Under the pieces are notes generated by a model that did not search any database, had not been told where the DNA came from, and worked only from the letters and a program-made list of their open reading frames with translations. Of a stretch of 64,000 nucleotides of DNA, positions 1 to 8,667 are shown piece by piece. Each line of letters begins with the position of its first letter. Position 1 is the first letter of the stretch. The stretch lies in assembly GCF_018918265.1 (NCBI RefSeq), contig NZ_JAHLQC010000001.1, positions 124,001-188,000 on the forward strand. The letters are read 5' to 3'. Made by a program: the position numbers and the translations under genes. Source of the stretch: Falcatimonas sp. MSJ-15 (GTDB lineage: Bacteria; Bacillota; Clostridia; Lachnospirales; Lachnospiraceae).

Positions 1-22
1 ATAAAAACCCATGCCATAAAAC

Positions 23-65
23 AAAAAGCCACCAGACAGATTAAATAGCTGTTTGGTGGTTTTTG
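23..65. terminator. Bidirectional intrinsic terminator
   Basis: A 17-bp stem (23-39 with 49-65, one G-T pair) encloses a 9-nt loop. A-rich on the left and T-rich on the right, so it can terminate the leftward gene that ends at 147 and anything arriving from the left edge. Confidence 0.85.
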
Positions 66-146
66 TTTTATTATTCAATTTACGTTGCAAAAATATTATG
101 ATATAATCTCCTGCTAAGTTTAAATAATATTCTTAAAAATTAAATT

Positions 147-647
147 CTACTTAGTTAGTGCTGTTAAAACCTGGACAAATATTGCAAAAAATATCCATGG
201 ATAAAATATGCAAAATGCCCGGTATAAATAGCCTATTTTGTCGCTACTGCCACTCCAAAAAGCTTTGTTTGGAGTATTTAGCCAATATATATCAATTTTT
301 TCACGAAGAGGTGAGCCAGAGTGCTCTGTAGGATCAGATGAAAATTTTTTGCAATATGTTTTTCCATTTACAACATAGGTATACTTGGCTGAATAATATT
401 CGCTTAAGTGATTATGAACACTTCTTGATCTGTTTCTGGATAATTTGTATGCTTCATCACGAAGAATAGTAGCCTGTGCTGTATTTCCCTTCTTCACAGC
501 TTTATCAATCTTTCTTTTCAAACCAACCTTCTTGTTAGATAGAACTTTAATCACAAAAATATAGGATGGTATTATCGTCAGGAAACCAACGTTAAGCTGC
601 CATGGATGTGACTTTACCTCTTCAATAAACATGTTAAAATCATTCAT
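147..647 (-). CDS. Small DUF3592-like membrane protein
   Basis: 166 residues. One hydrophobic segment near residues 18-35 and another near the C-terminus (about 143-160), with a basic linker and a central YVVNGKTY...IDIYWLNTPNKAFW stretch between them. This layout resembles DUF3592-type proteins, which have no assigned biochemical role. I prefer the ATG at 647 because a GGGAG ribosome binding site lies 8 nt upstream; an in-frame ATG at 665 lacks one. It is a single-gene unit with its own promoter (718-746). Function unknown. Confidence 0.7.
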   Translation of the reverse strand: MNDFNMFIEEVKSHPWQLNVGFLTIIPSYIFVIKVLSNKKVGLKRKIDKAVKKGNTAQATILRDEAYKLSRNRSRSVHNHLSEYYSAKYTYVVNGKTYCKKFSSDPTEHSGSPLREKIDIYWLNTPNKAFWSGSSDKIGYLYRAFCIFYPWIFFAIFVQVLTALTK

Positions 648-717
648 AATTATTACTCCCATCATTTGTTATAACACTAAAGACATTAATTCTATAGTGT
701 GAAATTTCATTAGTATT

Positions 718-746
718 GTTATAATACAATCTAATTGTACTGTCAA
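718..746 (-). promoter_or_regulatory. Sigma-A-type promoter for the gene at 147-647
   Basis: On the minus strand TTGACA (741-746), a 17-nt spacer, then TATAAC (718-723). Confidence 0.7.
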
Positions 747-917
747 GTGCTTAAAAATATGTTTTGTTTAGAAGAGTAAAAATATGTTGATTCGTTTTGA
801 AAAAATATTTATAATAAAAAAGAAGGTTAATAATTAGACATTATAAGAATAAAATAAAGACAAAAAGTATGTAATTGCAGCATATTATAAGTATTAAAAA
901 ATAGGAGAAATAAGAAA

Positions 918-1991
918 ATGTCAGATAGAACAATTCATATAGAACAATATTATACAGCTCTTCCACATATAGAGAAGAGATTTGATAAGTATGCAAGGCA
1001 AAAAGCACTAAGAGCTGACAGCTATGAAGAATATATAGAATGGAGAACTAGTGCAAGAGAAGAACTTAGTAATATACTTGGAATGGATAAGATGGAGACA
1101 TCTCCACTAGATCCTAACGTAAGTGAGAGAGTTGTATTAGATGATGGAATTATAAGAGAAAAAGTAATAATACAGGTAGAACCTGATGTATATATGCCGG
1201 TGTATATATTGATACCTAAGTCAGATAGTACTGACAGGTTAAAGTGTATTATATGTCCACATGGACATTCTGGTGCAGGTAAATATTCTGTTGCAGGAAG
1301 AAGAGATATTCCGGCAGTAAGAGATAAGATAGAATTCTTTAATTATGATTATGGAATGCAGCTTGCAAAAAAAGGATATGTTACATTGTGTCCTGATTGT
1401 AGAGGATTTGGAGAGAGAAGAGAACTTGCATTACAGTCGGATGAAGAAAAAGATTTTATCAATTCAACATGTTTTCAACTTGCACACATGGCAGAGCCAC
1501 TTGGAATGTCTGTAATTGGAATGTGTGTGTGGGATCTTATGAGATTAACAGATTATATTATTATGCGTGATGAATGGGCAACAGATAATATAGCATGTGT
1601 TGGATTCTCAGGCGGTGGAATGCAGACTTTGTATTTCGCAGCGTTAGATGAGCGAGTAAAAGCAGCAGTTATAAGTGGTTATATGTATGGCGTTAAAGAA
1701 TCGCTTCTTGAACGTAATGGTAATTGCAGCTGTAATTATGTAAGAGGATTGTGGGAAGCATTTGACATGGGCGATATTGGGGCGATGATAGCTCCAAGAC
1801 CTGTTCTTATACAGTCGGCAAGAGATGATCATCTGAATGGCAGATGTGGAATAATTAATGCGATAGAACAAGTCGATATTATGCGAAAAGCATATACAGT
1901 GACACATAGTGATGATAAACTTATACACAAGATAATTGAAGGCGGACACCACTATGACAGTGATATTGACGAACTTCTTAGATTAATTTAA
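918..1991 (+). CDS. Alpha/beta hydrolase, acetyl-esterase/dienelactone-hydrolase type
   Basis: 357 residues, cytoplasmic (no signal peptide). The nucleophile elbow reads GFSGGGMQ. A later RPVLIQSARDDH supplies the acid region, and GGHHYD near the C-terminus the catalytic His. The order and length fit the abhydrolase_7 / acetyl-xylan-esterase-like group, and CPHGHSG in the N-terminal third could form the oxyanion hole. The substrate cannot be read from sequence; a carbohydrate ester is plausible given the pectin and xylan genes nearby. AGGAGA sits 10 nt before the start. The methyltransferase gene follows after 46 nt, perhaps co-transcribed. Confidence 0.85.
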   Translation: MSDRTIHIEQYYTALPHIEKRFDKYARQKALRADSYEEYIEWRTSAREELSNILGMDKMETSPLDPNVSERVVLDDGIIREKVIIQVEPDVYMPVYILIPKSDSTDRLKCIICPHGHSGAGKYSVAGRRDIPAVRDKIEFFNYDYGMQLAKKGYVTLCPDCRGFGERRELALQSDEEKDFINSTCFQLAHMAEPLGMSVIGMCVWDLMRLTDYIIMRDEWATDNIACVGFSGGGMQTLYFAALDERVKAAVISGYMYGVKESLLERNGNCSCNYVRGLWEAFDMGDIGAMIAPRPVLIQSARDDHLNGRCGIINAIEQVDIMRKAYTVTHSDDKLIHKIIEGGHHYDSDIDELLRLI

Positions 1992-2037
1992 GAAGTTACT
2001 AAACCAATATATTAGTATAAAAATACGAGGAATCAAT

Positions 2038-3513
2038 ATGAGAGAAATATTTGAAAAAATAATAAAAAATGAAGATACAAGAAAAAATTTAATAGAGCTT
2101 AAATCAATTTTAAAAGATGAAAAAAATAGAAAATCATTTTTATTTAATTTTGCGGATAAAAAAGATGTATTTATTGAACTTTTAAATTCAGAAGATGCAA
2201 AAATAAGAAAAAATACGGCTGTAATAATGGGTGAATTAAGAGATAAAGCATTTTTAAAGCCACTTATGAATGCATATAGGGCTGAGAAAACTTTATTTGT
2301 AAGATCAGAATATCTTAATGCACTTGGTCAATTCAATTATTCAGAATATGTTGATGAGTTAAGAGAGCGACTTGAAGAGTTAAGAAGAACGGAAGTCACA
2401 GACAGTGATAGAAAGCATGTAGATGAAGAGATTAGATCACTTAATTCACTTGTTAGTATGTATGAAGGAAGTAAGAAGCATATTTTTACAGGAATTAATA
2501 AAAAACCTGCAATGATTCTACTAACTAACAGGAATTATAGTGATATAACAGCAGATAAGATATCAGGTGCTAAGACATTTAATGCCGGTGTTATGGTAGA
2601 TGAAGGCAGTATAACAATTAAGGAAGTATTAGATATTAGAACCTATAGTGAACTTTTATTTATAATTAATAAGATGAAAACTGTAGATACTGATATTAAA
2701 AGTGCAGCAGAGAAGATAGTAAAATCAGATATTTTTAAATTTCTTAAGGAATTATATGATACATCAGATACTTTTAATTTTAGAATTGAATTAAAAGATA
2801 AGATGGATTTGCAAAAAAAGAGTAAATTTACTAAAAAACTTGCATCAGAGATAGAAAGAATGTCTAATTACAGACTTGTAAATAATCCTTCTGATTATGA
2901 GATAGAGATAAGGCTTATTAGAAACAAAGAGGATAGATATAATTGCCTTGTAAAATTATATTCAATAGATGATAAACGATTTGAATATAGACAAAATGTT
3001 GTTGCTGAGAGTATAAAGCCAGAGATAGCTGCACTTATTATGGAGATAGCTAAAGATTATCTTAAAGATAATGCCAGAGTACTTGATCCATTCTGTGGAG
3101 TTGGAACAATGCTCATCGAGAGATATATGTATAAAAAGACTGATACTCTATATGGAGTAGATAAGAGTGCAGAAGCTGTTGAGATGGCTAGACTTAATAC
3201 AGACTATGCACATAAAGTAGTACATTATATTAATCGTAACTGTGCAGATTTTAGGCATGAATATAAATTTGATGAGATTATTACTAATATGCCTATGGAA
3301 CTAAATAACAATCTAGATAAGAATGTGGAAGAAGCATATAAGACTCTTGCAGGCAAGGCACATGAATGGCTTAATGATGAAGGTATAATAGTACTCTATT
3401 CACATAATCCAGAATATGTGAACAGATATTTTTCAAAAGAGTATAAAATTGTATTAAAAGCCGAGATTAATAAAAAACAGGATGCGTATGCGTTTGTAAT
3501 TAAAAATTCATAA
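2038..3513 (+). CDS. Class I SAM-dependent RNA methyltransferase (THUMP/Trm11-like)
   Basis: 491 residues. The N-terminal ~130 residues are helical and HEAT-like (repeated A-V-x-M-G-E-L-R pattern). A middle region with a THUMP-like pattern follows. The C-terminal Rossmann methyltransferase carries motif I VLDPFCGVGTMLIE, the acidic GVDKS loop, and motif IV as TNMPM in place of the NPPY-type motif of N2-guanine and N6-adenine enzymes. Known relatives modify guanosines in tRNA or rRNA; the exact target here is inference. The N-terminal HEAT-like extension is unusual for RlmL/Trm11 proteins. AGGA precedes the start. A tandem repeat array begins just after the stop. Confidence 0.8.
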   Translation: MREIFEKIIKNEDTRKNLIELKSILKDEKNRKSFLFNFADKKDVFIELLNSEDAKIRKNTAVIMGELRDKAFLKPLMNAYRAEKTLFVRSEYLNALGQFNYSEYVDELRERLEELRRTEVTDSDRKHVDEEIRSLNSLVSMYEGSKKHIFTGINKKPAMILLTNRNYSDITADKISGAKTFNAGVMVDEGSITIKEVLDIRTYSELLFIINKMKTVDTDIKSAAEKIVKSDIFKFLKELYDTSDTFNFRIELKDKMDLQKKSKFTKKLASEIERMSNYRLVNNPSDYEIEIRLIRNKEDRYNCLVKLYSIDDKRFEYRQNVVAESIKPEIAALIMEIAKDYLKDNARVLDPFCGVGTMLIERYMYKKTDTLYGVDKSAEAVEMARLNTDYAHKVVHYINRNCADFRHEYKFDEIITNMPMELNNNLDKNVEEAYKTLAGKAHEWLNDEGIIVLYSHNPEYVNRYFSKEYKIVLKAEINKKQDAYAFVIKNS

Positions 3514-3556
3514 TTAGCATTTGAATTGCTATTAAAAATTGTAAATGAGTAAGAAG

Positions 3557-3740
3557 AATTGCTAATTATTAAGAATCATATAAAAGAGTAAACAGAATTG
3601 CTGATTATTAAGAATCATATAAAAGAGTAAACAGAATTGCTGATTATTAAGAATCATATAAAAGAGTAAACAGAATTGCTGATTATTAAGAATCATATAA
3701 AAGAGTAAACCAAATTGCTGATTATTAAGAATTTATATAA
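3557..3740. repeat. 39-bp tandem repeat array (four copies plus a partial)
   Basis: Four consecutive 39-bp units (3557-3595, 3596-3634, 3635-3673, 3674-3712) and a partial fifth. Each starts AATTGCTGATTATTAAGAAT and ends AAGAGTAAACAG. Units 2 and 3 are identical, unit 1 differs by one base and unit 4 at its last two bases. There are no spacers. It lies just downstream of the methyltransferase gene. Confidence 0.95.
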
Positions 3741-3806
3741 ATGTATATGAATTGTTTGGTAATAAAAAAATAGTATAGAATATAAATTAGATAAGCAAAT
3801 ATTAAG

Positions 3807-3854
3807 AATAGTACTAACGTAAGTGAAATATAATACGATAGTACTATTTTTTTT
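3807..3854 (+). terminator. Intrinsic terminator after the methyltransferase and repeat array
   Basis: AATAGTACTA (3807-3816) pairs with TAGTACTATT (3839-3848), followed by a T8 tract. The loop is 22 nt. Confidence 0.7.
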
Positions 3855-3958
3855 AAGGCAGTTTTATGATAAAATTACTAATAATAGTGTTGTACACCAT
3901 AAATAATTAAAATAGATATATTTAAGGTGTGCCAGTTGATATTAAGAAGGAGCTTGAG

Positions 3959-5602
3959 ATGTTTGACATATTTTTACTGGTGCAGATAATGGGGATAATA
4001 ATTCTTGCGGGTGCAATAGTATTTGTGATTACAAGAAAGAAGACAATGGAACAGTCATTGTTGCTTGCAATAGGAGTCGCTGTGTTAGTTAACCTGCTTG
4101 GGTATCTTGCAGAGATGACGTCAAAGAGCGAAGAAGCAGCACTTATGGCAGTTAAGATGTCTTATCTTGGCAAATGCTTTATATGCTGGCTTATGTTATA
4201 TTTTATACTTATATATTATAAGTGCAGATATCCTAAGAGATTAATGTTTTTTATGCTGGGTGTGCATATGTTTATATATATCTGTATATACACATGTCAA
4301 TGTCATTCACTGTATTATATAGATGTAAGATTTATAGAAGAGAGCAATGGATTTGCTCATCTTGAATTAAAACATGGATTTATATATTATTTGCACATGT
4401 TTATAGCATATATTTATGAATGTTTTATATTGTTTTTATCAATGAGACATTTCATTAGAAATAAAGGAACAGTTGAAGGAAAGATTGCTCTTATAGCATT
4501 TATAGTAGCTTTGTTGCCTTTATTTGCAAGTATAAGTGAGATAACTAATATATTTCAGCCGTATGATATTATGGATCTTGCTATACTTTTGGGAACATTT
4601 ACATTTGCATATTATGTGTTAAAATACAGATTATATGAGACTGTTGATATTGGTAAGGATACTATTGTAGACAGATTAAGTGAGATGATGTTCATTACAA
4701 ATAGTAATTTTGAGATTTTATATAGTAATAATATTGTTAAAGAGAAGATTGCTGATAATATCTTTAATACTAATAAGATACAGCGAGAATTTATAAAAAA
4801 ATTGATAAGTCTTGATGGCAGACAATATGAGCTTGATGGCAGATTTTATGATGTTAATGTTGAAGAGATGAAGCGTTTTAAGAATGTTAATGGATATATT
4901 ATAATGCTTAATGATATAACAGATCATATAAAACATTCTAATAATCTTGAAGTTATGGTAAGTCAGAAGACGAACCAGATTGAGAGAATGAAGCAGAATA
5001 CAATCACTAACTTTGCTAATATAATTGAGCTTAGGGATGATATAACAGGAATGCATGTTAAGAGAACAAGTGAGTATGTAAGAATGCTTGCAACTGCACT
5101 TAAAGAGAGAGGTATATATTCAGATATTATAACAGATGAATATATTGAGAAACTTGCGAATGCAGCACCACTTCATGATGTAGGCAAGATTACTATATCA
5201 GATGTGATTCTTAAAAAAGATGGTGCTCTTGATGCAGCAGAATTTGAGAATATTAAGCAACATACTGTAGAAGGGCGCAAACTTATAGAGCAGGTTCTTC
5301 GTGATGAGACAGATGAAGAATACCTTGAGATGGCTAAGAATATGGCATATTGCCATCATGAAAAGTGGGATGGAACAGGTTATCCTGAAGGAAGACATGG
5401 TGAAGAGATTCCACTTTGTGCGAGAATTATGGCTGTTGCAGATGTATTCGATGCATTGACATCAAAGAGAAGTTATAAGGATGCACTTTCGGTAGAGGAA
5501 GCATTTGATATAATGCTAGATTCAAGAGGAAGTCATTTTGAAGCTATTCTTGTAGATGTGTTTGTTGATATTGAAAAAGACGTAAGAAAGATATGTGCAT
5601 AA
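3959..5602 (+). CDS. Membrane 7TM sensor with HD-GYP c-di-GMP phosphodiesterase domain
   Basis: 547 residues. About 225 hydrophobic N-terminal residues form seven membrane segments like the N-terminal 7TM region of some histidine kinases. A PAS-like linker follows, then HD-GYP from about residue 350. Metal and catalytic motifs are intact: HDVGK (His406-Asp407), QHTVEG, and HHEKWDGTGYP starting at His466. HD-GYP enzymes hydrolyse c-di-GMP to pGpG or GMP; the input signal is unknown. I choose the ATG at 3959 because AAGGAG lies 6 nt upstream; a GTG at 3929 is in frame but has no such site. Confidence 0.9.
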   Translation: MFDIFLLVQIMGIIILAGAIVFVITRKKTMEQSLLLAIGVAVLVNLLGYLAEMTSKSEEAALMAVKMSYLGKCFICWLMLYFILIYYKCRYPKRLMFFMLGVHMFIYICIYTCQCHSLYYIDVRFIEESNGFAHLELKHGFIYYLHMFIAYIYECFILFLSMRHFIRNKGTVEGKIALIAFIVALLPLFASISEITNIFQPYDIMDLAILLGTFTFAYYVLKYRLYETVDIGKDTIVDRLSEMMFITNSNFEILYSNNIVKEKIADNIFNTNKIQREFIKKLISLDGRQYELDGRFYDVNVEEMKRFKNVNGYIIMLNDITDHIKHSNNLEVMVSQKTNQIERMKQNTITNFANIIELRDDITGMHVKRTSEYVRMLATALKERGIYSDIITDEYIEKLANAAPLHDVGKITISDVILKKDGALDAAEFENIKQHTVEGRKLIEQVLRDETDEEYLEMAKNMAYCHHEKWDGTGYPEGRHGEEIPLCARIMAVADVFDALTSKRSYKDALSVEEAFDIMLDSRGSHFEAILVDVFVDIEKDVRKICA

Positions 5603-5770
5603 GTCATAAGAATTGATATAAAGCTGTTCACAGATTAATCTGATTAATATAAATCAATACAAGTCAGATTATAGATGATTGAAACAGTAAATTGATAATT
5701 AAAAGTAATGCTTAAAATTAATACCTAAAAGCAATAATTAAAATTACAATTTAAAATTAATAATTAAAAG

Positions 5771-5881
5771 TAAAACAGCCTGACAATTTATTACATTGTG
5801 AATAACATACTCAGCATTATTTAAGATAAGTGAGAAAAAGTATGTTACTTAGCAATATAATAAGATTGTCAGGCTGTTTTA
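5771..5881. terminator. Long-loop bidirectional terminator between convergent genes
   Basis: A perfect 17-bp inverted repeat (5771-5787 with 5865-5881) flanks a 77-nt loop that holds an inner AACATACT/AGTATGTT pair. The arms are A-rich and T-rich outside, as for a terminator serving both the HD-GYP gene and the leftward GH43 gene. The loop is far longer than usual. Confidence 0.75.
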
Positions 5882-5906
5882 TTGTGGATTTGTAATTCAC
5901 AATTAT

Positions 5907-7490
5907 TTATTTTGCAAAAATAAAAGAATCTACATAAAGTTTACCGTCAGAGTTTGTATTAACTGTGTTATAGCAGAACAGACCGCATTTTACACCAACC
6001 CAGCGACCGGCAACAGCTTCCATCTCATCTTCAGCTTTAGTATAATTAATGCCATCAAAACTATATTCAAAAGTAATTGTCTCAGATGGCTTTGAATCAA
6101 TTAATGAGATTTGTTTTACTGTATATCTTATATAAAGTTCAGTTAGTTTATTTACTGTTTCAAGAGTTGTAATTGTCTCTGTTGAGGTTGCTTTTTCATT
6201 ATGGAATGTCTGTGAACCTCTGATACTTATGATGTTGTATGCAGTATCAGTTTTTTTAACACCGAGTCCTCCAAATATTACACCAAGAGATACAAATCCT
6301 GCACAGTCATCAGTTGCAAGGTCTGATACATTAAGTCTGGCTACTGTAGAGAATTCAGGTGCAGTCCATTTTTGAAGAAGCAGATTCTTGGTATCTGCAA
6401 GTGCACAAGTTGTCTCTTTATGAACAGGATAGAGAATCAGTCGGCTATTCTTGCTGTCAGTATCATACCATTCATTGCTATAATTGGCATTCCACTGCCA
6501 TTGAAGTCCTAATGTATCACTATTAAAATCGTCACTGTCATCAGGACAGTAAGGGTTAGTTACAAGATTGTTAGGCTTTTTATAGGTCTTAACCGGTTCA
6601 CCATAATCATTACCGTCTTTGGCAATTCCAATTATTGGCCAGTCATTCTCCCAATGCATAGGTTGAAGATGGATGATTCGTCCGGCTGCGTATACATCCT
6701 GGAAGTGTAAAAACCAGTCATCGCCATTAGTATCAGTTACATAAGCACCCTGATGAGGACCATTTACATCTGAATCGCCTTGTCTCATAACTATTTTTTC
6801 TTCATAAGGTCCCCAGATATTCTTAGAACGAAGAACTGTCTGCCATCCTGTTTTGACACCTCCTGCCGGTGCAAAGATATAATAATAACCATTTCTTTTA
6901 TATAACTTAGGCCCTTCGATAGTAGGCTGTGTCTCATTACCGTCAAATATGTGAACGCCTTCTCCAATTACGCTCATTCCATCAGGTGCCATCTCGGTAA
7001 GATGGAGAATACTCTTGAATCCGATACGGCTTCTTGCAAAAGCTGTTACAAGATATGCTTTACCATCTTCATCCCAGAATGGACATGGATCTATATAACC
7101 TTTTCCTTCTTTTATACATACAGGTTCTGAAAATCTGCCATAAGGATCTTTTGATGTGCACATGAATATACCTTCATCAGGCATTGGAAAACATACATAA
7201 AAAGTATCATTATGATAGCGGATTGCCGGTGCCCATACACCACATCCATGTTCCGGATTGAAGAAACGTTCTCCGGGAACATGATTAAGAACATAATTAA
7301 TTACTTTCCAGTTTACCATATCTTTAGAATGTAGAAGAGGGATTGCAGGTGAGTTACAAAAACTTGATGCAATCATATAGTAGTCATCACCGACACGAAT
7401 CATGTCGGGATCTGAATAATCTGTATAGAGTACGGGATTAGTATAAGTGCCATCTGAATTATCACTTATCCACATTTTTTTAAATTCCAT
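5907..7490 (-). CDS. Glycoside hydrolase family 43 (beta-xylosidase/arabinofuranosidase type)
   Basis: 527 residues, no signal peptide, so probably acting on imported oligosaccharides. The five-bladed propeller carries the GH43 triad: Asp27 (SDPD, base), Asp134 (IDPCPF, pKa modulator) and Glu192 (IEGPK, acid). Residues from about 320 form a C-terminal beta-sandwich like the GH43_C2 domain of beta-xylosidases. Substrate is probably xylo- or arabino-oligosaccharide; which one cannot be told. AAAGGAGC sits 6 nt before the ATG at 7490; a more upstream ATG at 7544 has no comparable site. Divergent from an AraC-type gene that probably controls it. Confidence 0.9.
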   Translation of the reverse strand: MEFKKMWISDNSDGTYTNPVLYTDYSDPDMIRVGDDYYMIASSFCNSPAIPLLHSKDMVNWKVINYVLNHVPGERFFNPEHGCGVWAPAIRYHNDTFYVCFPMPDEGIFMCTSKDPYGRFSEPVCIKEGKGYIDPCPFWDEDGKAYLVTAFARSRIGFKSILHLTEMAPDGMSVIGEGVHIFDGNETQPTIEGPKLYKRNGYYYIFAPAGGVKTGWQTVLRSKNIWGPYEEKIVMRQGDSDVNGPHQGAYVTDTNGDDWFLHFQDVYAAGRIIHLQPMHWENDWPIIGIAKDGNDYGEPVKTYKKPNNLVTNPYCPDDSDDFNSDTLGLQWQWNANYSNEWYDTDSKNSRLILYPVHKETTCALADTKNLLLQKWTAPEFSTVARLNVSDLATDDCAGFVSLGVIFGGLGVKKTDTAYNIISIRGSQTFHNEKATSTETITTLETVNKLTELYIRYTVKQISLIDSKPSETITFEYSFDGINYTKAEDEMEAVAGRWVGVKCGLFCYNTVNTNSDGKLYVDSFIFAK

Positions 7491-7592
7491 ATATAAGCTC
7501 CTTTCATTAATTGCGTTTTGTCTGGTAAAATTGAGGTTTCGCAATTGTTAAATTATAAATTATGATATATGAATATAGGTATCTGTCTGATG

Positions 7593-7621
7593 CTTATATA
7601 ATATCGGAGAATAAGTGTCAA
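7593..7621 (-). promoter_or_regulatory. Promoter for the GH43 gene
   Basis: Minus strand: TTGACA (7616-7621), 17-nt spacer, TATAAG (7593-7598). It lies in the intergenic region shared with the divergent AraC regulator. Confidence 0.7.
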
Positions 7622-7760
7622 TACTAGTCATATAGGATAAAAATAAGTGACAAAAGTTGCACTATGATATAAGATAGTAAATAAGTAATGCTGAATATAA
7701 GTAGTTCATTAAAAAATTGCAATTAAGACAAGAAGATTATGGAAAGATGGTGGCAGTAAT

Positions 7761-8543
7761 ATGAGTGAGATATATCAGAATAGAAGTAGTAGTTTTAATT
7801 CTTTTATATCAATTAATAATACATATAGAGAACATCTGCATGAACATGTGGAACTTCTCAGAGTGCTTGAAGGCGAGATAGAAGTTAATATTGCAGATAA
7901 GAATTATGTTATGAAAAAAGATGACATATATATTGTATTTCCTAATGTAAGGCACAGTCTTATTACGAGAGAGAGTAGTAAAGTGCATATAATAATAGCT
8001 GATTCGGGATACTATGCAGATTATATGAACGAACTTAAGAATTACGAACCGGTTAATTCAGTGCTTGGTAAGGGAGTATATCCTGAGGAACTTAGCGGGA
8101 TATTCTCAAGAATTATGGAACATAGAGAAGAAGAGAGAATAGCTAAAGGCTATATAATAGCAGCGGTTGGAATGATACTTGAGTGTATTGATATAACAAG
8201 ACGAGATGTGGTTACAGATTCAGCAATTATAGTCAGATGCCTTGATTATATAGATAGTAATTATACAAGGAATATAAAACTTGATGATGTAGCAAGAGAA
8301 CTTGGTGTTAATAGATATTATGTATCAAGAATTATCTCAGACAATCTTAATTGTAACATAAGAACTTATATTAATAAGAGACGTGTAGAGCTTGCAAGGC
8401 ATATGCTTGCAAATTCAGATATGACAGTTATAGAGATTGGATATATGTGCGGGTTTGATACATCTAGAACTTTTTATAGAGCATTTAAGAAAGAGACATC
8501 ATTAACACCAAAAGAGTATAAGCAGCAATTTTTTTTAAAATAA
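7761..8543 (+). CDS. AraC-family transcriptional regulator with N-terminal cupin domain
   Basis: 260 residues. The N-terminal cupin part has H-x-H-E-H-V-E-L at about residues 28-35 and IYIVFPNVRHSL further on. The C-terminal ~100 residues contain two helix-turn-helix motifs; the second includes VIEIGYMCGFDTSRTFYRAF and a PKEY end, the AraC signature. Such proteins usually sense a sugar and switch on neighbouring catabolic genes. The divergent GH43 gene is the obvious target (inference). The ribosome binding site GGTGG is about 8 nt upstream. Confidence 0.9.
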   Translation: MSEIYQNRSSSFNSFISINNTYREHLHEHVELLRVLEGEIEVNIADKNYVMKKDDIYIVFPNVRHSLITRESSKVHIIIADSGYYADYMNELKNYEPVNSVLGKGVYPEELSGIFSRIMEHREEERIAKGYIIAAVGMILECIDITRRDVVTDSAIIVRCLDYIDSNYTRNIKLDDVARELGVNRYYVSRIISDNLNCNIRTYINKRRVELARHMLANSDMTVIEIGYMCGFDTSRTFYRAFKKETSLTPKEYKQQFFLK

Positions 8544-8589
8544 ATAAAGGTTGATTGATGGATAAAGGTGGCATATAATAAGGACTAGT

Positions 8590-8639
8590 GAGTGTATACA
8601 ATATCATTATATAATGTAAGCGATGATATTGATGTACTC
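8590..8639 (+). other. Inverted repeat in the leader of the aminopeptidase gene
   Basis: Imperfect 17-bp arms (8590-8607 and 8623-8639; shared core CAATATCAT/ATGATATTG) with a 15-nt loop, 28 nt before the start codon. No T tract follows, so it is not an obvious terminator. It could be a leader hairpin or an operator. Confidence 0.45.
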
Positions 8640-8667
8640 AAATTAAAAATAAAAGGAGAACAAAGAG

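Noticed and set aside
3557..3740. Possible CRISPR array
   Set aside because: The 39-bp units are directly adjacent with no variable spacers, and no cas genes are near.
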